From positions 36,008,250 through 36,072,249 of the forward strand of contig OX359249.1 of the NCBI GenBank assembly GCA_947179485.1: a stretch of DNA of 64,000 bases. Reading direction: 5' to 3'. Shown here in pieces: positions 1 through 13,100 of this stretch. Positions within the stretch are counted from its first letter, which is position 1, and each line of letters opens with the position of its first letter. Made by a program: the position numbers and the translations under genes. The notes below the pieces were generated by a model, which did no database searches, was not told the origin of the DNA, and saw only the letters and a list, made by a program, of their open reading frames with translations. Source of the DNA: Allacma fusca. Lineage: Eukaryota; Arthropoda; Collembola; Symphypleona; Sminthuridae.

Positions 1-2536
1 AACTTGTAAATGGTTATCAACTCCTAGGAGAATAATTATCATGGAAAATAGCTCCGCTCTGTTCTACGATCTGGATTTCTCAATTAATTTCACTCTGCAT
101 ACAAAGTCCGTACATTTAATTTTCAAATTGTGTATAGCATGTATTTGAGAACTGGGATTTGAGGGCTTTACTCTCTACATATTGCCCCTTGAGCCCTGAA
201 TTGGTCTTTAAAGCTTCAGTAGGTAATCCAAACGAATACATAGAATTGGCTGTTTGTGCAATGAAAGCGCTCTTTCCGGGACCATATAACTTCTACGCCT
301 TTGAAAATAAGTTACTTTCTCTGGTGTAAAAGCGATCATTGACTCTGGACAACTACGACCACCCACCAGCATTGAGTATAGGCAATGTGAAATAGATTTT
401 AATGGAATTCCAGCTAAACATAGCTCTCTCCTCATGAGCCTAATCTTCAGGGTAGTTCAATGCAACTCCACGTTCCTGCATGGATTACACAAAGGGCTGA
501 AAAACCTGGACGTAATTGATAATTCATCCAAGGAATGTTTTTGATAAGAGAGAGAGAGAGAGCATTCAGTCAAGCCTGATTTTGATGGTCACCCGCAGGG
601 GATGCAATTATAGAAATTCTGCCAAATGTGCTGCATTTTGCTCATTTTTATTTTAACGTACTCAGAAAAGGTTTGCAATCCTGATGGAATACTTAACAAT
701 CAATTTATTGACGATTGTTAAATATTTGAGTTTGTACTTGATTTTAAAGCTCATATTGTTCCAGGATTTACTCACTTTGTATGAGATGAGCCAAAATCTT
801 GATCTGCCTGCACTTTTGGAAGAACTTGTTTTTCTCTATTGACATGGTTGCAGAAATTAAGTTTCTCAGCATGAGACAAATACAAAATTCAATTCGTAAA
901 ATTGCGACAAGTCAAAATTTGATGGACCTACTTGTATCTACACATATAGATAGTCCTAGGCTTCAACAAGTCTGAAACATCTGCTATTCAATTGGCTTCC
1001 CCGAACTTCCCGACTCAAAACTTAACCTTAACCTCATAGCGTGGCCCTTGAACTGAAATAAACTCTGACAAATCAAATTGTCGACCAATGCTCCAAGGCC
1101 AATCTTGACAATTGCGATTCGAAGTTTGGAGTTTCCTCCTCTTATCAAACACTGGGGAAGTTATTCTCTTTGGAGCATGACAAAAGAGTTACTGCATTTG
1201 GTATTTGGGTTGCGTCCCCTGTTAAGCACCTAAAATCTACCTCTAATCAAAAGCTAGCCGTTGATAACTCCATGCAATCAGTTGGAAACAATTTGAAATA
1301 AGTTTTAGGTGAAAAATAAAGAATATAATTTTGTCACGTCTGTCGCCGGTGAGGAAAGAGTTGGAAGAGCCGAGGCTCAGAATGTGGAGACGACACCTGA
1401 TTCTAATATTTTCTTTCGGGTTCTTTTCCAGGGGAAGAATTAAGCTACAAATGCAGGAATATGATTTCTGGCACTTTATAACTATACTGTTTTTTTTTTA
1501 CTTTAGTACCCGAATTTGATACTCCTCATCGTAGTTAATTTTCATTGCTGTCTGTCCCCTATTTTTAGAAAATATACATGGTTTTTTTTTGTACCGCAGA
1601 ACGGTATCTGTTGCACAGTTTTATGTGAACAATTCCTCCAAACATTTAGGAACTACAGCTGGGTGATTTTAAACCTATTTAAAAAAACAATTGCAGACCT
1701 ACGAACTAGTTCAGTTCCTTTCAAATTTTCTGCGGGTGTTATTTCTGGGTGAGCGCATTGAAACTGATAGCCCTCAATTAACGCCTAAGAGCTTTGTTAC
1801 TGTTATCATTATTACATTTCTTACATTTTAACAAATACGCCTTATAAAGAATGTATGTGCTCTGTGTTGAAAATTATATTTTTTCACTGACTATACTAGA
1901 AAATGCTTATCGGAGGGTTTTGTTTTACTTCTTGAGTACCAAAAAATAGCCTACCATTCACATTTTTATGCCTAAATTGATCTTAGAGTACCTAAATATT
2001 GTATGCAATGTTCTTCTTCCAACGTACAATCAAGCACTAAGTTTACACGACTATCTCCATAAATTTAAATAATCTTCTACAAAAGCATCATCTGACGTGT
2101 CGCATATACTATGGAATAGATGTTGAATGGAGCGAAGACAAATGAGGTGTTGATCTCCAAAATCACTCCAGTAATTTCAGGAATAAATCAAGACAAGACC
2201 AAAGTTTGAACAGAAATTACTCATTTTTGCTGTCTTCACAGAGAAATCTGTGGTGATATCGGGAAGTGAATTCCATTCAATGATAAAGTAACACAGAAGA
2301 TAAGAAGACTTGTAAAAATTGTTGCCCATGTAAACTGGATTTACTCGATCCTGTTCCTAAGGTCTTCTACAGGTCGAGTCTAGGAAGGTACCTCGTACTT
2401 GTACATATACTGTCATGACTGGAGTTCCAACCCTGTTCGCTCACTGGTAATTCAATGAAAACGATGATAAATCTCCAAGTAAAAATCCATGAACCCGCCC
2501 ATTACCTAGAACGGAAGGTTGAGTGAAACGGACTAG
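1..2536. other. Non-coding, no gene recognised
   Basis: The region is AT-rich with short open frames only. A (GA) run lies at 548-562. A richer stretch near 1335-1450 reads as a 35-codon frame (..GEERVGRAEAQNVETTPDS..) before a stop, too short to call. Confidence 0.4.
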
Positions 2537-3004
2537 AAATGCCAGCAATCAGTGTTATATCAAGGAAATATTGGTAGCAACAGCAAAAAAAGTGATTCTG
2601 TTGAGGAGACCACAAAAGATGAAGAAACGTCTGAAAGTGGGAATGCCGATGGCGAATATGAGGAGACACCAGGAGATGAGATGAACGCGTCAGTGGAATC
2701 CGCTCAAGAAACTACCATCCATTACCACCATTCAGTTGTGGAAAATGTAGACGAGGATAATATTGTAAAGATGGCTCAAGCCGATTCAGCACTTCCCTAC
2801 GACCGAATTCAAACGAATGGTAGTAACATATCACGCAGGGAACAACCTCCATTGGTGAGGAAATCTAGTCATCCCTTACAAGGAGAAATCATTGAGATCT
2901 ACACAACACTCACCTCCTACCCGAATCGAAATCCAAAAGGAAAGCTGAGGGAAAGTACTTTTCCTACGCTAGGTATTTCTGATGATAGAGTAACACCAAG
3001 TTAG
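2537..3004 (+). CDS. Acidic open frame, possible terminal exon of an unknown plus-strand gene
   Basis: An open frame of 155 codons ends in TAG at 3002-3004. The first in-frame ATG is only at about 2681, so it is more likely the 3' part of a spliced gene; possible acceptors are CAG at 2543-2545 and at about 2549-2551. The product is hydrophilic and rich in Glu, Ser and Thr (SVEETTKDEETSESGN), then more basic (ISRREQPPLVRKSSHPLQGE). There is no signal peptide, membrane segment or recognised domain. Codon content looks more gene-like than its surroundings. Chance open frames near 150 codons do occur in this window (several others of 136-157 codons exist), so coding status is uncertain. No upstream exons were identified. 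Confidence 0.3.
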   Translation, partial: KCQQSVLYQGNIGSNSKKSDSVEETTKDEETSESGNADGEYEETPGDEMNASVESAQETTIHYHHSVVENVDEDNIVKMAQADSALPYDRIQTNGSNISRREQPPLVRKSSHPLQGEIIEIYTTLTSYPNRNPKGKLRESTFPTLGISDDRVTPS

Positions 3005-6000
3005 AGCCTCCAACCCATTTAGAGACGAATTAACAGGCAGAGTTTACATTAGCCCAGTCAGGATCCGAATTAGTTTCAAATTATTAATGCGTCTGCAGGA
3101 AGGCCTAAGTTATTCGGGACTTGGAGCAAATCAAATAACTAATACTATTAGAGGGAGGTGGGAAGTGTCCACCAAGATGAATCATGTTGGGACGTACTAG
3201 CCTCCCATGTTTTTACGAGATATAAAATATATGAGGGAAATTATATTATAGCTATGTATATCTATGTATTTCTTCAAGAAATCATTTGTTTGACTTTCTC
3301 ATAAGAACTTCCGCACCTCGTTTGAGTTTGGCCTGGAGCTTATTTAATTTAATTATAATTGTTAGTTTCCGGAAATTGTTCAACAAACAGTTTGTCACAT
3401 CTAATGCAAATGCATCGCATTCAAAGTCCTTCAGATCTTTGCACTTACCTTTGTACTGTCATTAGTTTCCTTGAATCGTCTGTATAACTTGAGACTATGA
3501 TTTTACAAGGGTCCCAAATGTGTGTGTCAGCATCCTGTATCCACGTAATTTACCACAACAATTCTAGCAAGACTGTTGCTGCAACAGTAAAAGAGAGCAT
3601 GTAATAAAATTATGAGGACAACAAAATTTTATGCAAAAGTAGTTTTACGTATTTATTTCACACAATTTTCTTGTCTTTTATACGTTTACAACCATAATAT
3701 CCATAGTGGATTTCTAATACATTTTTTTTGAATACATATATAGTAATGTTTGTCATCGAAACATCTTTTGCAGGGTTTGATTCCCAAACCACTCAATCCT
3801 GTAGAGTTTCTCAACATATAGTCAGCCTAGCTGTACGCTTTACGTAACATATTCTAAATTGGAATGTTACAATGGAAATTAATGTTAATCTTATTTTTAG
3901 CAATACCTACATGTAATCATACAACAATTTAAATGTAATCTCATAATTAAACAAAGTACTTTCATACCAGAAGGGCTCTACACCCACACGTATAAGCTCT
4001 CACACCATAAATGTACTTCACGTGCAGGAGGATATGAAATATTAAATTGAAGGTAATTTCAATTAAAAGTAACTTACAAATTTATTAGAAAAGATTTTAA
4101 AAACCCATCGAACCCTGGCTACATGACTTGCACGTCCATAGTTAATAAGGCATATTTAAATCTATGTCAAACGAAGCTTATTAATCTCGCCTTGTCCTGT
4201 ACAGTAAGCACCAAGCTTCAGTTAGTGATGTATAGTAACTAATGGTTTAGCTCTGTGGGGGTAATTGTTAACTTTTCATCTCATCAAATTATTACTCCAA
4301 AGGTTTTACTTACACAGCGAGTCTCATTATGTCAGATTGTCAAATCATAAATTATGAGCTTAATGTTAGCCGTCAGGGTTTACTTTCACACACAAGCCAA
4401 TATTTAATGCTTAGTTTTGTTCGATTTTTTTTTTTGAGGGAACAACAGCAAACTAAAATGAATGCAATAAATTTCCCTTGTTCTGAAATCTGAGAAATTT
4501 CCCTTGAACGTTCGTGTATAGCTCTTGGTTTTAGAACAATTTTCAAGTAAAATCAGTGGTAAACATAATTATTACATTATTGCATCCTACTCATTTACGT
4601 TGGATTTTGAATAAAAACTGTAGAATTATTTGAAAGAGTTATTACGGAGTCAATATAATATCTCCCTTGATAGCAATAATTTAATAAGGAATCAGAACGA
4701 TGTAAAAACAATTTGAATAAAAAAAATCGCTGATTTGATTTCAAAAATTAATGCTGATAACTTCCTTCACACCAGCCAACTTAAAACACCCCCTCTAAAA
4801 TCTCATTGAATCAGTTATCGCAGTAGGTTCTCGACAACGACAATGATTATACAAATTAAACCATTTACCTGACGATGCCGATAATAACATTCTCATCGTC
4901 TATCTAATAAATATCATGACCATGACGTACATACACTACCAAGATGATAAATGAGATGGGACAAACATCCACTAGAAAACATGAACATATTTCATCTGCA
5001 GCAATATTTATTTAAAATAAATCATGTATCGATAAGAAAGTTAGTACGTCAGTGTCAACGTCAACTACAAAAAAAGTAAATTAGTTTTTAACCTAATGTT
5101 TCAGCGAGCGTTTTTTTTGTTTCCGAGCTTGCAGCATCAAGCCAGCAGCAAGTAATAGTTTATGAAGCAATACAAGTTTAGTTTCAACGGCCAACATTTT
5201 AGTACATTGAGGAAATAGGTTTTGATAAGCAGATGGAATTCTGCGATTGGTATTATAGTCAGCAGAAAACAAAACAACAAATACAAAGTTATTATTTCAA
5301 GGGTTGAATATGTTTAGTGAATTTTTCTTGCAATGTAACTAAGCATAACAAACACATTGGTTTCTTACATATAAGTATGTCTCTACTTAATACTAAAGAT
5401 ATCTAATAATAATAAAAGTAATAACTACAAGCGTTCACTCACTGCTGCAGAGTTAGCACCTAAAAGTTGAAGTGTGGAAGCTTCATAGTAATAATGTTTA
5501 CAACTTTGGTGCTGGTAGTTCCCAATGAGTCTCAAAATCTCACTGTGTGTACCCGATCCCTCCAACAAAGTGATACATTTTGTGGGTACACACACTGTCG
5601 CACACAAATATTTCCAGCTAGAAAACAAATCTGAACTTTGGGAAACGTTTCTGGGCCAATAGTATCTGCAAAATTGTTAAGAGGGAAAAGTGAGGGGAAA
5701 GTCCCCACTCATTTCACTATTGCACATATAAATGTATTGACATTTGTTTCTTAACAACTTTGCAGATACATATTTTAATTCCTGCTTTTACAGCGTTGAC
5801 ATTACATGTTCATTTTTGCTCCTCAGCCGACGATATTTCTCTTGTGAGAATGCTCTCACAGGTGTCACATTTATTTTTTTGGGGTTTTTTATCCTGTGTT
5901 GTAGGAATTTTTGAAATTAAGTCTACAAAATAGTATTAATTACAGTATGGTTAATTTCCGTTCACATATGGTGGAAACACTAATTCCCACCTGGTGGTTA

Positions 6001-7031
6001 ATATTCCACTCTTGATAATTTGATAAGTTTTTATGCATGTATAATTATATATATATATAATTTTTTTAGACGCTTTCTTCACATAGATTACTCACTTGAT
6101 CTCACACTATGTGTCACTCAAGACTAACAATAAGGTTGTACATGCCCAAAAAAATGATCCCTTCATGCATTCTGTATATAAATATTTATCATGAACTCTT
6201 CCACAGGTTTTAAAGTATGGCTTTGTATAGTTAGTGCATGTATTACAGGTTAGGTCGGGAATACTGAACAGTGTCCTGCAGCGGGGTTGGAATGTGTGCA
6301 AACTTTCAAGATATTTTTACTTATTATACAGAGTATCTCTCTCTCTCTCTCCATCAAACAGAGCATTGTGATCCTGATGAGGAGGCATGGGTAAAAATAA
6401 GCTTACAGTTACTTCTAAGTTTCATGTATAAAGTGGGAATTCTGGATAAAAGACATTTTTTCTTGTTTTGTTTACCCAGACAGAAGCAAGTTGTTGGGAC
6501 ACGGTGACTGCTTTTGTATTCAGAACTTCACATGACAGTAAGTAAGAAAGTACGTACACAGCAAAAGGACCAATGTTGTTCCAGTAAGTGGATAAAATTC
6601 CTAAAGGCGATCACACCGATCATGATCATCTTCCCGTTCCCGATGTCTTCTGCGAAGACGAAGTGTTGGGTATTGATTCTCCACAAAGTTGCGATCCGGT
6701 GCATAGCTGCACGTTCAAAGTACACAGACAAAATACACTTGTGAGCATGTACACACACAAATGTATAACAACATCAATTCCGAATTACATTATATTCCGC
6801 TCTTGCATCAGGAGAGCATTGCAATACATAACATTAGAACATACGATGGCAAGGGGAGGAAATAAATTCAATACTTGCAACTAACTCTCTTTTCAAGAAT
6901 ACACATATGTACTGCTCTGGGTCTGCGGCATTTCATTTCACCATCAACAGACACTCCGGGTTGTCTCTCCTTTGAGGGATTATCATTCCAAAATCTAACG
7001 CTACAATTAAATAAAGACTAAAACTATTATA
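3005..7031. other. Intergenic, no gene recognised
   Basis: The DNA is AT-rich and without long open frames. It holds the inverted repeat at 5662-5769, a short direct repeat (aaatttcccttg at about 4469 and 4495), an (AT)n patch near 6042-6060, a (TC) run at 6336-6351 and overlapping short frames on both strands at 6.5-6.9 kb that look random. Confidence 0.4.
5662..5769. repeat. 21-bp inverted repeat with 66-nt loop (hairpin)
   Basis: Arms 5662-5682 (gtatctgcaaaattgttaag..) and 5749-5769 are complementary at 20 of 21 positions. Read on the minus strand, the odd pair is a G-U wobble, so a minus-strand RNA would pair over all 21 positions. A smaller GGGGA/TCCCC stem lies inside at 5694-5706. It could be a microRNA precursor or the relic of a small inverted-repeat element; no clean target-site duplication is visible. 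Confidence 0.6.
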
Positions 7032-7037
7032 TTTATT
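7032..7037 (-). promoter_or_regulatory. Candidate polyadenylation signal AATAAA
   Basis: TTTATT on the plus strand reads AATAAA on the gene strand. It is about 880 nt past the IRSp53 stop. Such hexamers are frequent in AT-rich DNA, so this is only the best-placed candidate. Confidence 0.3.
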
Positions 7038-7918
7038 ACAAATTACGCCATGTATTTACTTAAGCTAGACGGGATGTAGTAAGAACAGGAAAACATTCAA
7101 ACTGGTTCGATCATTTCAAAAAGTTTCGCATTTACAGCACAATGATTTACAAAAAAAATTAAAAAAAGGTAAAAGCTTGAAATAAAAAAAAATATTACAA
7201 AATACAAAGTAAACCTTAAAGTTTTGAAAGGTAATGGGAAATCCTTGCATTGATGTAGCATCGCTACAGTAGCAACAGGAAGCGAAGCCTTAAATATTAA
7301 ATTCTCTATTCATTAAAAGCTTAGTGTACTAAAAAGGTACAAAAAAAAATATTGCAGCATTTCAACAAAACCTTATTGACACTTTCTGCTTACTAATTGC
7401 ATTTAACCTTGTACTTGGTTCCGTGCGAAGTACTTACGAACTCATCATGTTTTTTGTTTTTTTTTTTTTGCAAAGTATACAATAATCAGCAACTGAATTG
7501 GGACACTAAGCAATGGAAAAGGTCTCAGGCCATTTCTGAGGTAGGAGCCTCGCTTCTTACTCAGGATTATAAAACAGTTAATTATTATTTAAATGGGGTT
7601 GTTTATGTACAATGTCCATTAACATTCTAGCAAGTATGGTAATTATGCAAACTATCCCCGAAATATTGATACTCATTTCTACTCGAGGTTCTCTCAGCCA
7701 TACGAGATTTTTGGACGGTTCTTGAACAATCATTTCTTTAACAAATGAAACATTACAGGAAAACAATATAACCAAAACAGGATACATCCGTATGGAAAGC
7801 TTGTAAGTGCGTGGAAACCTTGAGGAGGTTGTGCGGCTTTGGTTACTTGGGCATGTAGGTTTTATCCCGTATACTAGTGCGAAGAATGGCTATGTTCGGG
7901 GTAAAGTGTGACGGAAGT
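7032..7918 (-). other. Probable IRSp53 3' UTR
   Basis: About 880 nt follow the TGA stop on the minus strand. The stretch is AT-rich with poly-A/T runs and has no coding pattern. The first clear AATAAA on the transcript strand is near 7032. The true cleavage site cannot be set without transcript data. Confidence 0.4.
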
Positions 7919-10148
7919 TCATTTGCAGGAGACTGATGGATCTGTTCCCCACAAGTCATACCACGGTCCACAAAGGTTACCGCTCCGCTCGGATTTCTGA
8001 TCTAAACGAGAATTTCTTTCGGGGCAGTATAAGCGTCGGTGCATTTGAGATCCATAGTCAAAGATTGGCTTTTCCCGTCCCTTCTTTCCTGGAGATTTTG
8101 CCGCGGCATCTGTAGTGGCAATTAATTCAACGGTGTGAAATTCTGATCTGATGGAGCCTTTAATGGTAGTGGGGCGGTTGCTGCTGCTGCTACTACTTTT
8201 GCTATGCTTACTGCTACTAGTCTTGCTACGACTTTTCTCCTGCTTGCTACTACTTCGGTGACTACTTCCATTTACTTGATGGCGGTGTTGCTGCTGAGCT
8301 TCGGAACGGTGACTTTTACCGTTGGATGTTGCCATGGGTGGGGGTGGGGGCGGGGCGGGGGAATTCATACGACCCTTTCCACTCACACCACCATTGACAG
8401 CTTCTCCATTGTAAGCAACAATCGGAGCAAATCGACTGGAGTGATCGTAGTGTCCATTACTGGAATTATTATATCCGTTGGTCGATGAACTCTTGAGGGA
8501 GTTGGTTTTATTTCCGAAGCCATTAATATGTTCGGAGTGTCCACTGATGGAAGGACTTTTGCCAAGATTCTTCGTGGAATGACTTCTCGTCGTGGACCCA
8601 TTTGCTTGATGGTGCATGGTCGGCAATGAGCGCGGACCTTTTAGCTCCGCCACTGGTTCTTCTTCCTCGGGCTCCGGCTCCACCATGAAGACACTGCTAG
8701 TGTTGTCAACCTCGTTATCATTGTAGACAGATGTGTCATTCTCATCGTCATCAAAGTCAATCACGTCCTCATCCACCCCATACTCATCCACGTCCACTTC
8801 CACGTCCTCCTCATCGCTGTTTGTGTAGGAGTACTTGGATTGGGATTTCTCCATAATATATGACCTGCTAATGGCAGTGGGGCCACGGACAGTGGATTCA
8901 TCGTCATTTTCTTCCTCCAATTGATTGTTATAGCCCTGCTTCTTCTTTCCATTTACGACAGTGGCATTACTTGACCGAGCCTGTTGTTGTGCCGCTTGCA
9001 CTGATGACATTGCCTTTTTCTTCTGATTCTTCCCGTTCTGAACGGGAACAATGGGAGCTTCGGAGTCAGAGAATGACTCAACTCTTGTAACTTGACTCTG
9101 GCGACCCTTCTTCCTACTCATGGAGACACTTACATGCATTTCATCATCATCATCATCAATCAAATCCGCCTGGATTTTTTTCGAGTGCCTTTCAGTGACA
9201 ATACTTGACTTGATAGACTTGCTTCCGGAGCGGGTGGAACCTTTGGTTTTCATGTGGTCGCTGATAAAAATGCAGCTGTCATTGTCCCTCCCTCCGATAG
9301 TGCTCGTCCCATCAATGTTGTCACCGTCAAGTGGCAATGGAGAGTGGGACAAAGAGAGGTTCTTGAGACTGTCAGTGGTTGAGGTGGCCTTGTCATTTGC
9401 ATTGCTCAAAGTTGCAGCGGGTTTAACATTGATTCCATTCAATCCACGGAGATTTGCTGGGAAAGGCGGGAGTGGAGGAGGCACAGCTTTGGTTCCGTTA
9501 TTGTTGGCAACATTCTTTCCAAAAGAATTCTTATTGGGCATCATAATAGGAGAACTTGCACCTTTCCCCGGCAACTCCTCCTCATTCCCAATGTTCTCAT
9601 TCTTGATAGTATCGTTGTCATCGTAATGATGGTCTTTAGAGGAAAGTTCCTTCATTTCAAACGCATCGTAGCTAGCTTCAATGAGGGAGGTATGGGATCC
9701 CCACAGCTCTAAAGAGGCCGTCGAGCCGGCTGCGGAGATTGAATCAAAGCGATCCAGTGCCTGACGCTTCCAAATGAGAGATTTGGTTCTGTTCAGAAAC
9801 TTTTTCAACGGTCCGGAATCCTTGTCGAAAACAAACTGCTGTTGCCCGGGTCTGTTCCGGAATGCTTGTGCATGGGGGTCATTCCCACGATTGACGTTCG
9901 CATATCGACCATCGTATCGTGGATAGCCATTCTGACCGTAGTCATGGGGTCCTCGAGTGCTAGATCTCACGGGACTGTTCACACCTACCCCTGACACATT
10001 ACTAAAACTCAAAGATCTACGCCGGGTTATCCCTCCAATCCCAAGTCCACCAATTCGAATTGATTCTGACATGTGGTAGCGTTCCATCAACCATTTGTCT
10101 CCAGTTTGTGGTGGGGTCTTGTCACCTTGCACTACAATTGCCTTCCGT
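7919..10148 (-). CDS. IRSp53: IRSp53 large terminal coding exon, low-complexity tail
   Basis: This 2,230-nt exon encodes 742 residues and the stop. The phase-2 end of the preceding exon fits an acceptor at 10149-10150 (cacactag), so the hydrophobic open stretch further upstream (to 10276) is probably intron read-through. The tail has a Gly/Arg-rich start (GITRRRSLSFSNVSG), the proline run AVPPPLPPFP, long acidic blocks (for example DEEDVEVDVDEYGVDEDVID), a PAPPPPPPM run, and a Lys/Ser tract (KTSSSKHSKSSSSSSN). It ends GPWYDLWGTDPSVSCK. No folded domain is visible; it is probably disordered. The proline runs could bind SH3 or profilin. An alternative acceptor (tttgagttttag) also fits the phase and would shorten the tail. 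Confidence 0.87.
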
Positions 10149-13100
10149 CTAGTGTGATTCACGTTTAGCAACAAAAATTCAACCAAGGAGGGAGTAAGGG
10201 TAGACCAACATAAAAACAAACCAGAAAGCAAAAACAAAGCGGTCAAGTTTCTCTTTTTTTTCAAATACTCCATCAAAAATCCTCACACAATTACTCATTG
10301 AACAAAATTCCAAATAGGTACAAAATAAATGTAAATAATGTCCGGACTTAAGCAATTATGTGGTAGCATCGACAAAGAAACCAATAAAAGCAACCAGATA
10401 ATAATTAGAACCATTTGCACCTACAAATTTATGGAAATGTGAATATATGCAAGAGAAGTAAAAGCAAGCCGGGGAAGTTATCCCATGTGTTTTATGCAGA
10501 TGAGTGTAAGAAGAGGAAGACTCGGCTGCTATTAGCATACTCAACTCCAGTAACTATCTGTACTTGAAATCCAACCACTTCCAGGGCATAATAATTGCTA
10601 TAACAAGAACACAAGCAGGATTGAAAGCAATGCTAATTCACGGATTCAAAATCTCATAAATGTCCCTTTTGGAGTTCTATCGCTAATTCCGGGCTTTGCG
10701 GGGGAAGTAATTAATTGAAAAAGTTTTTGAATCGACCCTTTCACATGATTTGTTTGCATATTCCCTTTATGGAGTCTCATTTTCAGAGGATTTTCCCTTG
10801 GACTTTGGGACACCAGAGTCCGAACAGTGGATTTTTAATCCAGTGAAACACTCTTGTTTAATTCACTAACCTCTAATGGGAAAAGTTTGTTGGTGTCAAT
10901 GACATACCTCCACCACTTACTGACAGTCTGATTCCGTCAACTACTTTGATGCCCTAACCGACTCAAAGCCTGAGTCCCAACCTATTTTGTAGCACTGACA
11001 ATGAGTGACTTTGGCAGTGTCAACAGCTGGCTTTCTTGTAGTTATCGTTAACCAGCAAGCTAGTCTTTTGGTCTGAAAAGCTCTTTCTGACAGGCATTAT
11101 TATGGTTATTTGTTGTTGTGCTACATACAGAGTACATACATGATTGTACGTCAAAGCAAGTACTAGAGAGATACATCTTGTGGTGTAGAAAATGAGGGAA
11201 TTCCTGTGAATGAATGTAAGGGAAGTCTGAATGAGATTGAATGAAATTCATGTGGAAAATGACACATTGAAAAAAGCTGGTAGGGAGATGCCTGAGTACA
11301 CAAAAAGTAAATTTAATTCGTTCCTGAAAGAAGAGGTTCCACGGGATAAAACTTAATGACATCAGGGGTTCGGGTAGGAGCAAGTTTTGCATGTAACAAG
11401 GAAGGCAAGAGTACATTACGTAAGAAAATACAGCCATTAATTATGAGGCATTTCAATGCTACATCTCCTCATATATAGAATTTAGGAACGTGAAATGTAC
11501 TGGGAGAAGACGTAGCAGGTAAATGATAGCAACTCCGTCTCCGGTCAACCCATATGAAAGTTTTCTGGGCAGGAACTTTCGCGGTTTCAGGGCATGCTTA
11601 CAGTCAAGCCAGAGAACATAAAGTGTTCCTTGGAGTTTCTTTCGCACTCCAACAACTCAGGATACATTGGGAAACTAACCTTGTAAAAAGTAATGAAATC
11701 TGTATCTCCTAGACAGGGCCACAAAAACCAGGAGGTATTGAGACAAGACTTCCCTACTAGCGGAACCTCCACATGTAACTGGTTCCCCGAAGGTACCCAA
11801 AGCAATGCCCGTGCAATGATTCATTTTTCCTAAACTCTAGAACGTGCTTTCCTGTCCGGATTCTTCGACTCCTTAACTCATGTTTCATCTGACAGGCTGA
11901 ATTGCGTGTGTTTGTTTGTACACAAAAATTTTAATTCTCTCAAAATTTCAGCATTGCCTCTTTGTCGTCAGAGGTTGACACATTTAATTACATCCTCCTC
12001 CATGAATCATACTTTACTGGAGCAACTACGAAATGCCTATACGAAATAAACATACATATGTTGTAAACTTATCTCAAATTATGAATATTAGGTAAAAGAG
12101 ACGCCAGAATATTACAGCTATAAATGTTCAGCAGTTACAGCACTAACAAGTAGAGTTTTTACGTGATACTCATAGTTTCAAGGAAAACATAGAAAACGTG
12201 TTTTAGTATTCCTGTAGTATGTTTCAAAGCCTCGAAGCAGGAACGAAGCCTTGTGTTGTAACTCGAGTGCATTTTGCCTCGTACCGCCAGGAGGAGCTTC
12301 CAAAGTTTCAAAACCCAAAACAGTGCCACAGGAAGGGGGACATGTTTCTCTTAAATTTCTTTTTTTTATCTTAAGGTTTTCTATTTCCGAAGGTCGAGTG
12401 TATATTACTGTATTTTTTATTCCACAGAGTTTACCCATAATTTACCGACCATCATCAGCTCACTGATTTGAATTTTTTGTGAATTAACATTACTCCGTAC
12501 TTTAGTTATTTGTCGGAGGAGTTAAGGAAAAATGTTTGAGGGATTGTTATTAGTGGAAATGCTACGAATAAGGGATTGACTGATTTCGTAGTAGATATTA
12601 TCTCTGGGGGTGTTATGAAGGAGGAATTGCTTGCTCAGCAGAGGATATATGTGGAATGGATTATACATACATGGAGGTAATATGCGGGAGAGAATGCATG
12701 GGGCCGGTATGCCGGAGGGGTTTTGGTGCAAAGGTAACAATGTTAAATCAGCTGAAGTCATTGGCTTTCCTGACTACTATATGAGAAAATACATATACAT
12801 AAATAGGCTTTGATACAGTTCCATAATCCCTCCGATTTGATTTTAGGAATATTGGGCGTGGGAGATTTCACGCGGTTGGTTGCCAAAGTACGGAGGAGTA
12901 TTAATTCACACAAGAAATTTAATCAGTGAGCCCTGGTTCTGAAATACATATACTAGGGGAGTACTAAAAACACGTCCTATGTCTTGTTCGAAACCACGAG
13001 TATCATGTAGAAACGCCACCTTGTAAGTTTTCCATGAATAGAAAAATCTCCCCTGAAATTCTCAACTCCTCCAAAAAGTCAGGTTTCAAGAGAATTTTCC

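Noticed and set aside
9120-9626. 168-codon plus-strand frame, and other frames opposite or overlapping the IRSp53 terminal exon
   Set aside because: They are shadows of the strongly biased low-complexity coding sequence on the minus strand.
10149-10276. Hydrophobic N-terminal extension (MMEYLKKKRNLTALFLLSGL) looking like a signal peptide on the terminal exon
   Set aside because: It lies in the pyrimidine-rich 3' end of the intron. The phase of the upstream exon fits an acceptor at 10149-10150, so it is most likely intron read-through and not a secreted protein.
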